Assembly (NCBI GenBank): GCA_050084985.1
Contig: JBITNC010000001.1
Coordinates: 23,560,001-23,624,000, forward strand
Direction: 5' to 3'
Source: Nageia nagi
Taxonomy: Eukaryota; Pinophyta
DNA: 64,000 bases
The translations under genes were made by a program, and so were the position numbers. The notes beneath the pieces were generated by a model. The model saw only the letters and a program-made list of their open reading frames with translations. It searched no databases and was not told the origin of the DNA. This document shows, piece by piece, positions 22,245 through 34,359 of this stretch. Each line of letters begins with the position of its first letter. Position 1 is the first letter of the stretch.

Positions 22245-23511
22245 TATGACATCCCTCTTGTACATTTAGTGGGACCAGTTTGGTCATCTTGTACTATACT
22301 TATTTGATGTACTTGCACTTGCATTATGTAACTTAGGATAGGAGACTTAATGGGTCAAGTAGACCCCACTATGACCCCCAAGTGGAACCTCTCCCTCCTA
22401 AGTAGTAGATTAGGCATGTATTGGATTAGAGATCCTGAATTGTGGAAATCCTAAGGTACATTTATACATTAGGATGATGGACGACCACCAGTATGCTAAT
22501 GCCACACTAGGGAGGGCCCCGTACCCCCATGTTGGCACTTTAAGTGCTAGGGACCTCACATTGGCATTATTAGTGATCATAATACTCACATTAGCATTAT
22601 GAGTTATCATTACCCCCATGTTGGCATTATGAGTGATCATGACCCCCATGTTGGCACTTTAAGTGATTGGGTCCCCCAAATACCCAACTTTGTATTAGAT
22701 GGGAGTGGGATGACTCCTAGGTAAGATCCAAAAATAAGTAATATATAAATAGACATTGGAGCTTCATTACTAGGAAACCTTTATTAATCATTACTTCTAC
22801 TACAATATTTTGGACACAAATCTTAGTGGTGTTAAGCATTCCATTCCTAGGTGGAGCATCTAGAAGGTAGCTAGGTGTTGGGATCCTTATTATCTACAAA
22901 ATTAATGGAGCACCTTTTCCCATCCGGTGGCATTCTAAGGGTTTACTTCTACCATTCAATTTGTCATCTAGAGTTCAAGGAGGGCTCCTTCAATGGAGTG
23001 AATTTGATACCTAAGGGGGTGAATCTATCCCATGGTTCCATAGTTGTCCAACATTGGAGATATTAGATTGTTGTGTCCTAGTTGGCTCCTTGGAGACCAA
23101 AAACTACCCATTGGGCTTGGTATTATATTGCATATATTGTATACCATTTATATACAACCATAGGGATTAGAATCTCATTATTATTTAGTATTATCTCATA
23201 ATCATGCACGTGTTGGATCTCATTAATTGTATGTACTTGTATTTATCAATCAATGACACTTTAATGTATTAGGATTTGGATTATACATGTATCAGCCAAA
23301 TGTTGGTATTTGATATTGTATTCATTGATGTATGCTTACATATGTTAGATGTTATCACTTTGCATATATAAATGTGTAATATTGATGACCTAACCCTAAC
23401 ATTGCATGCTTGAGGGTTTGTTGACTTGTATGTGATACCTTAGACCTGATGTTAGGGCTTGATGATCTATAATTGCTAGTTTGTGATTGATTTTGATTTT
23501 GGATCATCACA
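22245..23511 (+). repeat. 5' LTR of element A
   Basis: Starts TATGACATCCC (the 3' LTR has TGTGACATCCC, so TG became TA) and ends GGATCATCACA. The termini were TGTGA/TCACA. A TATATAAATAG box is at 22742-22752. It contains a five-unit 30-bp minisatellite. Confidence 0.85.
22524..22676 (+). repeat. 30-bp minisatellite inside the element A LTR
   Basis: Five units with core CCCATGTTGGCATTATGAGT; TTGGCA-type cores occur at 22532, 22561, 22591, 22621 and 22651. The 3' LTR has five equivalents at about 26960, 26989, 27019, 27051 and 27081. Confidence 0.85.
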
Positions 23512-23513
23512 AG

Positions 23514-23525
23514 TGGTATCAAAGC
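23514..23525 (+). promoter_or_regulatory. Primer binding site of element A (initiator Met-tRNA type)
   Basis: TGGTATCAAAGC lies two bases after the LTR end. It differs by one base from TGGTATCAGAGC, the complement of the plant initiator Met-tRNA 3' end. Confidence 0.85.
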
Positions 23526-23533
23526 TTGGATAT

Positions 23534-25760
23534 GGCTAGCCTATTCATGAGACCCAAAATCCATTGCTACTATACTAGATCTAGTAAGAAAGAGATGGCA
23601 TTTGCTAGGAAGAGTGAAAGATTTAAGGAGATAGCATAGAGATCCATCTAGGATGAGGAGATACAATCATGGATGAATGAACCATCAGAGGAGAGGAATT
23701 TTGGTAATGAGGGAGAGATGCAAGAAGTGTAGGGTGATAGGCAAACTGCTATTAAGAGGAAGAGATCTACTCTTGTTTAGGTATCTACTCCTAAATTAAA
23801 GTTTGATGAGCTCATTTCAGCTATTAATGACCTGACTAGGGTGATGAATTCTATGAATAAAAAAATGACTAGACATTGAGGAGATCTTATGGAGCTAGAG
23901 AGGCACCAATCACCATTATGGCATGCCAAAGAAAATCTAGGAGCATTATGCCATATTTAGGATGAGAGGGAGCACCCATGTTTGGTTAGAGATGACCAAG
24001 AGATCCCATTATTAGCCAAGGGTATGGAGTACATACGTTCATCTAGGGATGAGGGGGAGCACCCACATCTAGATAGAGATGACTAGGAGACCCCACATAT
24101 AGCCAATGAGGGTAAAAGAGCCTCATGTTTGACTAGGGGAGATCAGACTAACCAAGAACCTAGCTTGAGAAAATCTAGGATCTTGAGGGATAAAAAGTCC
24201 ACACACCATGGATCATTGGAGAACCTAGAGGCCACTTTATTGAGATCTCATTTACACAAAACATCCTAGGGTACAAATCCTCTCCTAAGGAGGTATGTGG
24301 AAGAGGAAGTTGGTAGAATACATGAGTATATTATGATTTCAAATTTATCTAAGCCCATATTTGCATAGAAGATAGGGGAGACTTCAAAGAGCAAGGTTCC
24401 TAGTCCAGTGGAGTTGAACTAGATCTTTAAAGAGAATTCCATGTTGGATCCAAGACTAAGGAGGGATGTTAACTTCAACAGATATATTGAGCTCTTTGGG
24501 TTGAAGGGTAGCAGTGCACATGGACCATGTAATTCAGGAGCTAGTGGGAGGAGAAGAAGGACCTACCATGAGATTAGAAAAATGTAAGTGCCTATGTATG
24601 ATGGGAAGAAGATGATTGTTAGGGCATGGTTACATCAGCTACAAACATACTTCATGCTAAACCCTAGCATGTTGGAGGAGGATGCAATCCATTTTGCATC
24701 ATTGCACTTGGAGGGTGATTCCCTAAAGTGGTGGTAGCATGGAGTGATTAGCTAATTATATTCACTCATCACCTCATTCAATGAGTTTGCTAGGAGATTG
24801 GTGAAGAGATTTTATCAAAATAAGGAGAATGATTACTTCTAATATCTAAAAACATTGAGGTAGTAGAGAGCTATAGATGAGTATGTGATGAAATTCCAAA
24901 GGATAGCCATCATGATTCATCATATTTTAGAGGAGATACTGGCTTTCCTCTTCATTGAGTGGTTAATATAGCCTCTAAGGGGGATGTTTAGGGTGTCCTC
25001 TCCTAGGAACCTTGACAATTCCATCTAGGAAGGCTACGACATGGAGCCCACCTTGAAATCCCTTAGGGGAGGATCAGTATCGAAGGGGCCAACTAATCAA
25101 AAATTTTTGGCTAAGGGACCTAACAAAGCCAAGGCACTTCCTCCATCCAAGCTAAATCAATTTTGTGTAGCTACATGGAGGAAGCTAAGGGAAGAGAGCA
25201 AGTGCTTCTACTACAAGAAGACTTGGGAGCCCAAGCACCATTATTTAGAAAAGGGATAGGTGCATTATATTAAGGTTCTTTTAGAGGAGGATTTGAAGGA
25301 ATTATACTTGGATTTAGGAGCTAATGTGGAGGACTCAACATCACCACAAGTTGAGGGCACACTTGGGAGCATGATATCTTCAATCCATGGGGTGAAGTAC
25401 CTAAATCTGAAGATTATGGGACATACAAGTGGATAGGATGTGATGGTGTTGATTGATCTTGGATCATTCCACAACTTCATTGATGCTATCTTTGTAAAGA
25501 GTAAGAACCTAAAGACCAAGGCATTTGAGGGGTTTCAAATTTCCAATGCAAATGGGAAACTCACTTTGGTTGATCACATTGTTGAGGGTTTTGGAGTGAG
25601 ATTGTAGAGCTATGTAGTGATGGACTATTTCTACATCTACCCTTTAAAGGGGCACCCTCACATCATTTTGGTAGTTTAGTAGCTTTTTGATCTAGGGGAA
25701 ATTCATACCAACTATTAAAAGCTCACCATGAGTTTTAAAATAGATGGTAAGACAGACACT
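23534..25760 (+). pseudogene. gag: gag-protease of element A
   Basis: One largely continuous decayed frame from ATG 23534 (MASLFMRPK). A charged N-terminal region contains a duplicated block (DEREHPCLVRDD and DEGEHPHLDRDD). The capsid domain at about 24590-24930 has FASLHLEGDSLKWW and FNEFARRLVKRFY. A degenerate zinc knuckle lies near 25200 (CFYYKKTWEPKHHYLEKG; several Cys/His positions lost). The aspartic protease at about 25440-25600 reads VLIDLGSFHNFID, where D-S-G has become D-L-G. Stops are mostly TAG in CAG or TGG contexts. The frame breaks down near 25750. Confidence 0.75.
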
Positions 25761-25910
25761 ATAAGGTATCCAAGATGATTTTCTATAGGTGGATAATAAG
25801 CATCTAGAGTTGAATGAGTGGTGTCAAGAGAAGGAGGCTGAAGGAGAGGCTATGTTGTATATTGAGGAGCTAGGAGAGATCATGTTTGAACAAGGAGGAG
25901 TTGGGACCCT

Positions 25911-26200
25911 AACATTGGGAATGCAGGGAGTCATCCACCCCATGTTGGACATACTAGAGGTCTTACAGCCCACATTGGGCATTCAAGTTCCTTTCCCACC
26001 CACATTGACCAGTTGGAGGGGTAGCCATCCCACATCGAGCATATTGGAGGCTTTTCATGCCATGATGGGTATCTAGAAGATTAGAAAGGCCAAGGTTATT
26101 TCTAGGAGTTGCTATGGTGATGGGCACCCCACATTGAGGTTTAAAGAGATCAAGATTAATGATTAGAGGAGTTATGATGATGGGCACCCATCATTGAGCT
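25911..26200 (+). repeat. 30-bp coding repeats after the protease of element A
   Basis: Six units in perfect 30-base register, with cores near 25911, 25941, 25971, 26001, 26031 and 26061 (AACATTGGGA, CATGTTGGAC, CACATTGGGC, CACATTGACC, CACATCGAGC, CATGATGGGT). Two more cores follow at about 26130 and 26190. In the local open frame (25789-26076) this gives a 10-residue repeat (HPMLDILEVL, QPTLGIQVPF, PPTLTSWRGS, HPTSSILEAF). The core resembles that of the LTR minisatellite. Confidence 0.8.
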
Positions 26201-26658
26201 TGAGGGGGGCTACATTCCCCTCATGGAGGATTTGGTAATTGGAGGATGAGGTAACTTCTTACCTCACACTAGCTATGAGGAGCTTGGGAGGCTCTGAGTG
26301 GAGTTTGGAGGAGGCACTACTACTTGAGTGGAGCCTAGGTACTACTTGATTCTCATTGACTACTATCTTTTCCAAGTTTTTGTAAGTACAGTTCAACCTC
26401 AATAGGCTTGCATTTCCATGGTTATAGAGGATCATCACTAACCATATACTAAGGAGTGATAATTATATAAAACTATAGAGTTTACAACTTTCACTAAGAA
26501 AGAAGCATGGAGCTCCAACCATCCACTCCTCACCATCATTCAACATGGTGTATATTGAAGTTACATTCAACCACCATGTGCTTTAGGTGATAGATCCAAA
26601 GGATGCTTGGGAGATCGAGTGCTATGATCTTGTATGATTATGTGAGGGAAATAAATTC
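26201..26658 (+). other. 3' internal non-coding part of element A
   Basis: No domain recognised. Short decayed frames only, and no RT or integrase motifs, in the stretch leading to the PPT. Confidence 0.6.
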
Positions 26659-26672
26659 AAGAGGGGAGGCTT
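26659..26672 (+). promoter_or_regulatory. Polypurine tract of element A
   Basis: AAGAGGGGAGGCTT immediately precedes TGTGACATCCC, the start of the 3' LTR. Confidence 0.8.
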
Positions 26673-27940
26673 TGTGACATCCCCCTTGTACTTTTAGTTG
26701 GATTGGTTTGGTCATCTTGTATTATACTTATTTTATATACTTTCACTTACATTGTGTAACTTAGAATGGGGGACTTAATGGGTCAAGTGGACCCCACTAC
26801 GACCCCCAAGTAGGAATTCTAACTCATAATTGGTAGATTATGCATGTATTGCATTAGAGATCTTAGATTGTAGGAATTCCAATGTACATTTCTACATTAG
26901 GATGATGGACGATCACCAACATGCTAACTCCACATTAGGGAGGACCCCATACCCCTACATTGGCTCATGAGGACTCTAGGACCCCACGTTGGCACTTTAA
27001 GTGTTAGGTATCTCACATTGGCATTATTGGTGATCATGAGTATGCCCACATTGGTATTATGAGTGATCATGACCCCCACATTTGCGCTTTAAGTGATTAG
27101 GCTGCCCAAATACCCAATGTTGGATTTGATGTGCCTAGGATGACTCCTAGGTGAGATCTAAACATAAATAATGTATAAATAGATATTGGAGCTTCATTAC
27201 TAGGTAGCCATTATTGATCATTACTTCTACTACAATCATTTGAACATAATTATTAGCAATTCTAAGCATTCCATTCCTAGGTAGAGCATATAGAGGGTAG
27301 TCAAGCATTAGGATCCTAAATATCTATGGCATTGGTGGAGCACCTTTGCCCATCTAGTGGCATTTTGAGGGTTTAATTCTACCATTCATTTGGTTAGCTA
27401 GAGTTCAAGGAGGGCTCCTTTAGTGGAGAGGATTCGAGGTTTTAGGGGTTGAATCTATCTCATGGTTCCATAGTTTTCCAGCATTGGAGATATCAAATTT
27501 TTGTGCCCTAGTTGGCTCCTTGGAGGCCAATGATTACCTAATGGACTTGGTATTGTATTACATCTATTGTATACCATTTATATACAACTATAGGGATTTG
27601 GATCTCATTCTTATGTTGTATTATCTCATACTTATACATGCATTAGATCTCATTGATTGTATGCACTTGTATTTATCATTCGATGGCACTTTAATATATT
27701 AGGGTTTGGATTATACATGTATGAGCCAGACATTGGCATTTTATATTGTATTCATTTATGTATGCTTGCATATGCTAAATGTTGGCACTTTGGGTATCTA
27801 AATGTGTAATCTTGATATCCTAACCCTAAGGTTGCATGCTTGAGGGTTTATTTACTTGTATGTGATGCCCTAGACTTGACATTGGGGCTTGATGGTCCAA
27901 AATTGCTAGTTTGTGACTAATTTTGATTTGGATCATCATA
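26673..27940 (+). repeat. 3' LTR of element A
   Basis: Starts TGTGACATCCC and ends GATCATCATA (the CA end is mutated). About 1268 bp, colinear with the 5' LTR including the 30-bp minisatellite. Followed by the TSD GCATA. Confidence 0.85.
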
Positions 27941-28060
27941 GCATATATGTCTATAATAACATACATGTATATTATTTCAATCCATAAAACTATGTTTGTA
28001 ATAATTTCTTGGATATTATGAATCATACATTCACAATGATAATTTTCAAAACTCTAGATT
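27941..28060 (+). repeat. Dispersed AT-rich repeat, continuation right of element A
   Basis: Joined to 22115-22244 across element A, it aligns with the uninterrupted copy at 37275-37440 (ACATACATGTATATTATTTC versus GCATACATGTATATCATTGG). Confidence 0.6.
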
Positions 28061-28102
28061 GTATTAATTTTGTATATTGTATTCTGTCTACATAGGTTTT
28101 GT

Positions 28103-28946
28103 ATGGAGCAAATTAAAGGGTTAGGAAAGATCCCAAAATTTGATGGAGAATCTAAGCCAATAGTTAGGGCTTTGTCACCTAAATTGATGACCTTCTTCAC
28201 CCTCAATCATGTGCTAGAGAAGGAGGAGATATAGGTTACATAATGCATTTGTAAGGGCTAGCACATGAATGGTGGCATCATGGTGAGATTAACTAGGATT
28301 ATAGTTTCATTTACACCTTTGAGAAGTTTATCCCATGGATCATAGATCATTTTTATCTAAGGGATGAGAAGGAATACATGTTGGATCTAGCCTCAACCAA
28401 GTAGCAAGGATCATTGTATGCAAACATCATGGAGTTTCAATATAAGAAAACCATTATCAAAGAATTATCATAAAGGGGCTTGATGTCCATGTTCATAGAT
28501 GGTTTATGGGATCCATTGAAGAGCTTAACCAAATTATCCATACCTAATTCATTGGAAGAAGTTGCAAGAAGGCATTGGCATTAGAAGAAGTATCTAGATC
28601 TCATTATCCACCTAGATTTGAGACATCTAGGTTAGGGACCAAGAAGGGAATGCATTCATTAGAAAGAGAAGGACATCATGAAAAGGAATCTATAAAGGAA
28701 GATGTGAAATAACAAAATCTAGGTAGGTTATAGCTAGATCTAAAGAAGAAAGATTAAAGGAATATTGAATTGAGAAGGAATCCAATTATGAATATATTGG
28801 AGGTTATACCATAGCTAGTGAATGAATGAAGGATGGAGAAAATTATAAAGCAAGGATATCTTATGTGGGGAGTTGTATTTCTCATGGCTAAGGGGAAGCC
28901 AACATACAACAAAAAATAAGGGAATCCACATCATGAGGAGATCCAA
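28103..28946 (+). pseudogene. gag: gag remnant of element B
   Basis: Starts at ATG 28103; the local reading includes GLGKIPKFDGESKPIVRALSP. Many stops follow (for example TAG in the word matching E-I-Q-V). A capsid-like layout is inferred from position before RT. No zinc knuckle could be seen in 28550-28900, and the protease motif could not be located with confidence. Confidence 0.55.
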
Positions 28947-29765
28947 GTGATCTTGAATAAGCATAGTGACATCTTTGGGGATATTCCTAAGGGCCTACCA
29001 CCTAAGAGAGGATTTGAGCATGTCATTAAGATGGATTCAGAATCTAATCCATTCATGATTACCCCCAATCAATATCCATGCATCTACAAGGATACGATAG
29101 AGAAAACTATCAATGAGTTGTTTGATATGGATTTCATTCACCTAAGCTCTAGCCCATTCACCTCTTTAGTGGTATTGATTAAAAATACATGACAATAGAG
29201 GATGTACATTGACTATCGAGTTCTTGATAAAAATAGCATCAAAAATAGGTATCTCATTCCAAGAGTTGATGATCTCATTTATGAGCTCTATGGTGCAAAA
29301 TATTTTTCTAAAATAGATTTGAGATTAAAATATCATCAAATCTAGATAAGGGAGGAGGATTTCCATAAGAAAACATTTAGATGCCACTATGGACACTTCA
29401 AGTTATTATTCATGCTATTTAGATTAACCAATGCCCTAGCCACTTTTTAGTCTACCATAAATAAGATGTTCAGGGATCAGTTGAGGAAGTATGTGTTGGT
29501 ATTCTCTAATGACATCCCCATTTATAGTCACACATGGGAGGATCATTTGAAGCACTTAGATTTAGTCTTGGAGATTTTGTAGCTATAATAATTTTATGTT
29601 ACGAAGTCTAAGCATGAGTTTGGGATGATCAAGATCTTGTAGTTGGGGCATGTGATTAGCCATGAGGTAGTTTTTATGGATGATAAAAATATATTTACCA
29701 TCCATGAGTGGCCCACACCTACCACCTTGATGCACTTGAGGGGATTTTTAGGATTATATAACTAT
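28947..29765 (+). pseudogene. pol: Reverse transcriptase remnant of element B
   Basis: The opening stretch 28947-29192 has the pre-RT HSDIFGDIPKGLPPKRGFEH and later MDFIHLSSSPFTS. Later pieces are MYIDYRVLDKNSIKNRYLIP, FSKIDLR, FRCHYGHFKLLFM and a ruined active-site box (VLVFSNDIPIYS where FxDD is expected). The thumb ends LRGFLGLYNY at 29765, where the inserted DNA begins. Motif spacing is normal for chromoviruses. Confidence 0.75.
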
Positions 29766-31771
29766 ATACAAAATCACAATGTGGGTAGATAGGGGTTGAA
29801 CACTCCATATAACTATAATTTTCAAATCCTCCATTGGTTATTTCATTACTACTACTTTTTGGTTGGCACTCCCTTCTTGCTATCATGACCCCTCCATGTA
29901 TTAAGAATACTTAAGTACAAGTAAGGAAGAAGTATAGCAAGGTTGGTATATGATGATGATACATGGAGGAGAGATACAAATAAATTGAGTCTAGGAGTCT
30001 TGTCCAAGTGAAGTCAACAGTAGAGCATTGAGTAGTCAATAAATAAGTAAAATATTTAGAGCCCCATGGTTGTAGATGATGTCAACATGAGAAAGTGAGA
30101 TCAAAATAAACTAAGGCTAATAACCCTATTGGAGTGACCTTAGTAGTAAGGTGACATGTAGCCGATAAGAAAGAAAATCACTCAAAGGATTCCAGGCTAG
30201 TAAGTGATATCAAATAAAGAGAAATCAAGTAGTGGAAAATAAAGAAAAATAAATGAATACTAACCAAGATCGATAGGTGATGATAAAAATAAAGTTTTAA
30301 CTAAGATTGGTAATCTTGAAGAGATCACATCATTCATTCAATTTCTCACTACCAGCAACATGATGCTAAAAGGAAGAGGATATACAAAGATTTGGCCAGC
30401 TAGTAGAACATGTTGATGACACTCAATAGGAATGGGATACCATATATGGAGTAATGATATTAGTGCCAACACTATCAAAGGAGCCAATAATAGTGATTCA
30501 ACAATCTAACACCATTCTAGTATGAGCTAAATTTTGATGATTAAAAATGTAAATCATTAGTTGATCATCCATGTCTACAGCATGAAAAGAGTCCCAACAT
30601 TACTCAAGGATTGAACCATATTATATCCCAAGTAATCTTAAGTTGCAAATTCATGAATACAATTATTTTTGGACTAGAATATCATTCATCTAGCAACAAT
30701 TACAAGATAAGAGTATGCATAGGAATTACAATCTTACTATTAATACACAATCATCAATCTGAAAAAAAAAAAAACTTGATTCAATCAAATCATGCATGAA
30801 GCATAGAGGAGGTATTTTAGTGGTTTGAAAATGATCTTAGGAGATAGTTTAAGTTTCTTAAAAGTTATCATATTGTTGTAAGTGATATGATAACCTATTT
30901 TCCATAGTGGAATTAGAGTTAGAGTAGCCATATAAGAATTAAGAACTAGTTGTATTTTGAAGTATGGATCTCATATGTTATGAATAGAGAGCTTGACAAT
31001 GTAATAGGAGGAGGATTACTTAATATTTACCCTTAATAATGGGAAAACACTTATTTTTATTCAAACTAGTTTTGGTTATATTTTCTATTTCATTTCAATG
31101 CTTGTATTCCATGGTGTTTAAATGGTTGGATTTGACAAACTCCTCTCGTATCCCAGATGATGGTGGTTGATTCATTAGCAGTTGTTGTACCTTGCTCTCT
31201 TACTATAGATATATGATTTTTGTGTTAATTTGCCATTGTGAGTTAGGTTTCCTCCTCATGGTTATGATCTAACCCATTGAAAGCCTAGGTTGGCCCCATG
31301 TTCTACCATTTCCTATTTTCTTTCCTACATCCTTGCGCTTCTCTAAGTAACAAACTCTTTTTGATGTGTTGTTTCTCTCTTTTCTTTATATTTTGATCTA
31401 AAAAAAATGCACTCCATTCCCATTAGAGAAAGCTCCAACCTGACAAAATTAGAATTGAACTATGAATCCCTAATCTTGCAGTTTGTATCTTTTTTTATGA
31501 ATTAGCATCCTTATAGTATTTGCCACTATTTGTGATTTGGTCATATCAAGGTTAGCAGGATCATTTTCTCAATCTAAGAAGAAAACTCTCTTGTTAAAGA
31601 GGGATTTTCCTTAATGGGATCTACTACTCTATCTGTGATATTGAATTTTGCAAAGAGGACATTTCATTAAGTCACTAACTTATAAATTCTAAGGTTGTAC
31701 CTTTTCCATCCAATGTTGGCTTGTGTAATTTTGTCCTAGTGCATCTTACATCATGTAAGTTAATAATAAGT
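29766..31771. other. About 2 kb of unidentified DNA inserted in the pol of element B
   Basis: It interrupts pol between LRGFLGLYNY and YYRRFIHGFSH, codons that are normally adjacent. The possible flanking duplication ACTAT (29761-29765 and 31772-31776) is only five bases and may be chance. No ORF over 62 codons, no LTR or terminal inverted repeat found, and no poly-A tail at the right end. It may be a non-autonomous transposon, a Helitron fragment or several events. Confidence 0.5.
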
Positions 31772-32300
31772 ACTATAGGAGATTCATTCATGGATTCTCA
31801 CATTTGTATTATCCATTTATGCAATTGACCAAGAAGGATGCATTCGTATGGAGTGATATGGCACAAAGAGCTTTTGAAGAGCTTAAATAAGTAATGTGCT
31901 TTTATCCTTGTTTAGCAATTCTTAATTTTTCTTTCCATTTATTGTTGAGTGTGATGCATGGAAGTATGGTATAGGGGTTATAATCATGCAAAAGGGCAGC
32001 CTATTGCTTTTTAAAAGTAAGAAAATCATACCTACTAAGAAAAATATCAATGTGTATGATAAAGAAATATTATAAATCATGCATGTATTTTCTAGATTCA
32101 AATAATATTTGGTGTGTGAATGATTTATGGTCAAAATTTATCCAATAACTTGAGGCACTTCCTTAAGCAAATAGTTCTCAGTGAGATGCAACAAAACTAG
32201 ATAAGCAAATGGTAGTATTAAGATTTGAGATTGAGTAAATTAAGGGTAAGAAAAATGCAACTACATATACACTCTCATGCAACCATTGTTTCTATTCTCT
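31772..32300 (+). pseudogene. pol: RNase H remnant of element B
   Basis: Resumes with YYRRFIHGFSHLYYPFMQLT and KKDAFVWSDMAQRAFEELK, then FPFIVECDAWKYGIGVIIMQ, the first catalytic Asp region. Stops are frequent after 32070. The sequence continues directly from the RT thumb once the inserted DNA is ignored. Confidence 0.7.
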
Positions 32301-33640
32301 CTTTATTGTTCTTGTTGATTGGAAGATGTTTATTTTGCTTGAATATGTTAAGGATGATTTTGCCTCAAATATGATAGGTTTGGGTTGAGAGAAGGGATGG
32401 TCATATACAAAAATAAAAAATTTATTTTACATGGGTCAAAAGTGAAGGAGACAATAATCACAGTTATGCATGATGCACCATTGGCTAGTCATCCAAGGTT
32501 AATCAAGACATATAGAATTGTTAGGGAGAGATTAGCATGGAAAGGGTTTAAATGGGACTTATTTAAACATGTCAAAGAATATATTAATTTCAAAGGAAAT
32601 ACAATAAAAATATAAATCCAACTAGCCTATTGCAACGTTTTCCCATTCTAGAATGAAAATTGAGAAGTATCTCCATGTATGTCATCATCAGATTTCCTAA
32701 AATCCAAGGTAAATATTGTATATTTGTTGTAGTGGATTGATAAAATATGCACATTCATTTTCCATAAATACTATATATATAACCATACAAGTGGTTATTT
32801 AAGAAGGTATTCAGGTTGTATAGGCTGCCAAAGCAAATTGTAAGTGATAGAAAAAATAAATTCATGATCATGTTTTAGTGAGAACTTTTCAAGTTAAGTG
32901 GGATGAATTTAACACCTACCACTAGTTATCATCCTCAAATTGATGGTAAAATAGAGATAATAAATAATTGGTTGGAAGCTTATTTGAGGTACTATGTAAT
33001 CAAGTAGAAACAAGCATGGATCAAGTGGCTACACCTTGGAGAGTATTGCAAAAACTCTTCATATCATTTTTCCATTCAAATATCACCTTTCATGATATTA
33101 TATGGATATGAGGCTATAGTTTTTGAAGATGAAAGATCACCAAAAATCAAGGAACTTTTATAGGAAATCCAATAGATCATCAATGCACCAAAGGGAAATA
33201 TCTAATTAGCCCAAAATCATTAAAAAAATTTACTTAACAACATAGGACTTAGCATATATTTGAGGAGGTAGATATGGTATATTTGGGATTGCATCCATAT
33301 AGACATTCTACACTCAAAAAGAAGGGGGCAAAAAATCTCAAGTTATATTTTTTTAGGCCCTACAAGGTCTTACACAAGGTGGGAGTGGAGGCCTATGAAT
33401 TGGATTTGCCAACTAGTAGAAAATTCCATAATATCTTGAAGAAGTCTTTGGGATGTCATATGATTCCTTCATCAACTTTGCCACCACTTAATGATGAGGG
33501 GAAGTTGACTTTGATACCCAAGCACATCTTGGATACTAGTGAAAGGATATTGAAATCTAGAAACATCAAGGAGAATTTGGTCAAATGGAGGGACCTATGA
33601 GATGAATATGCCACATAGGAAGGGCTTGATATTTTATCAC
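32301..33640 (+). pseudogene. pol: Integrase with C-terminal chromodomain, element B
   Basis: The zinc region 32385-32615 keeps HDAPLASHPRLIKTYRIVRE, but the C-C pair is lost (EYINFKG). The DDE core (32640-33250) is too decayed to locate all three acids. The C-terminal part 33274-33600 is the best preserved: LKLYFFRPYKVLHKVGVEAYELDLP, then a chromodomain-like ILDTSERILKSR...LVKWRDL, stop, DEYAT. A chromodomain there defines a chromovirus and is thought to steer integration to heterochromatin. Two stops interrupt the chromodomain. Confidence 0.75.
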
Positions 33641-33691
33641 ATGATTATAGATTGAATTGCTTTGGGTCAAGCAATTTGGGAGGGTTGGCTT

Positions 33692-34312
33692 CGTAATGTT
33701 ATATTTTTAGATTTCTTCCTTTTTTAGGAGTGATTTGATAGATAGTAGAATATTTGATGTATCTTAGGCATGATTGTAACCATGGATGAGAGCCTTATTG
33801 GTCTTAGGGACCGATTGTGAGCCCCAATGTGGGACATATCCTTCCTTGGGTATATATGAGTATGTTACTAATGTTATATTTAATATTTGAGATATCAAAA
33901 CATAATTCCAAGGCTAATCCATGCATTTGGATTGAGATGCCACATCCTTGATGAATCCTAAGTGAGATCTAGCATCCATAGTGAGGCATCACATATATAA
34001 TGGCTTAATGCTAAGAAATAATCTTTCTACATATTTGACATATTCTATTTTGTATTTCAGCATGGAATCAGCTATTGATCTCTTGTTGGATGAAAACCTA
34101 ATATTGCATGAGGATTAGTTATGTTCCCTTGAGTCATACATCTATCCCTTTAGGTCACATATATTATTGTTTGGTATTTTGATCTCTAATTTTGGTTTTG
34201 GCATTGTATTTCTCTGTTATACTTCAAATATGATCTTGATAATTAATTGTTGCACAAGGCATTGGTGTTTTTGGCTCATTATTTAGAATAAAAATAATTT
34301 GGGAACATCACA
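33692..34312 (+). repeat. 3' LTR of element B
   Basis: Follows the purine-rich GGGAGGGTTGGCTT. Starts CGTAATGTTA (ancestral TGTAATGTTA inferred) and ends GAACATCACA, an imperfect inverted terminus. About 621 bp. Without a 5' partner the boundaries rest on the termini and on position after pol. Confidence 0.6.
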
Positions 34313-34359
34313 TGCTTACATATTGTATTATATTGCATCATTAAATGTTTCCCAGTTAT

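Larger units (their letters stand above)
22245..27940 (+). mobile_element. Element A: complete Ty3/gypsy-like element with only gag and protease (non-autonomous)
   Basis: Two LTRs of about 1267 bp, a perfect GCATA duplication on both sides (22240-22244 and 27941-27945), a Met-tRNA primer site and a PPT define a complete 5.7-kb insertion. The internal 3161 bases encode a decayed gag and protease followed by a repeat tract, and no RT, RNase H or integrase is recognisable. It would have needed enzymes in trans, like TR-GAG-type elements. The LTRs differ at roughly one site in seven over the first 145 bases by eye, so it is old. Confidence 0.85.
28061..34312 (+). mobile_element. Element B: degenerate Ty3/gypsy chromovirus, 5' LTR missing
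   Basis: Remnants of gag, RT, RNase H, integrase and a chromodomain in canonical order, then a 3' LTR. No 5' LTR or primer site precedes gag at 28103. About 2 kb of unrelated DNA splits RT from RNase H. Stops are very frequent, so this is the oldest-looking pol in the window. Confidence 0.8.

Noticed and set aside
22410-22649. Minus-strand ORF with a repeated MGVMITHNAN unit as a repeat protein
   Set aside because: It is the antisense reading of the 30-bp LTR minisatellite; the other LTR copy does not keep the frame.
23514-23525. TGGTATCA words as tRNA gene pieces
   Set aside because: They are primer binding sites next to LTR ends; no cloverleaf can be formed around them.
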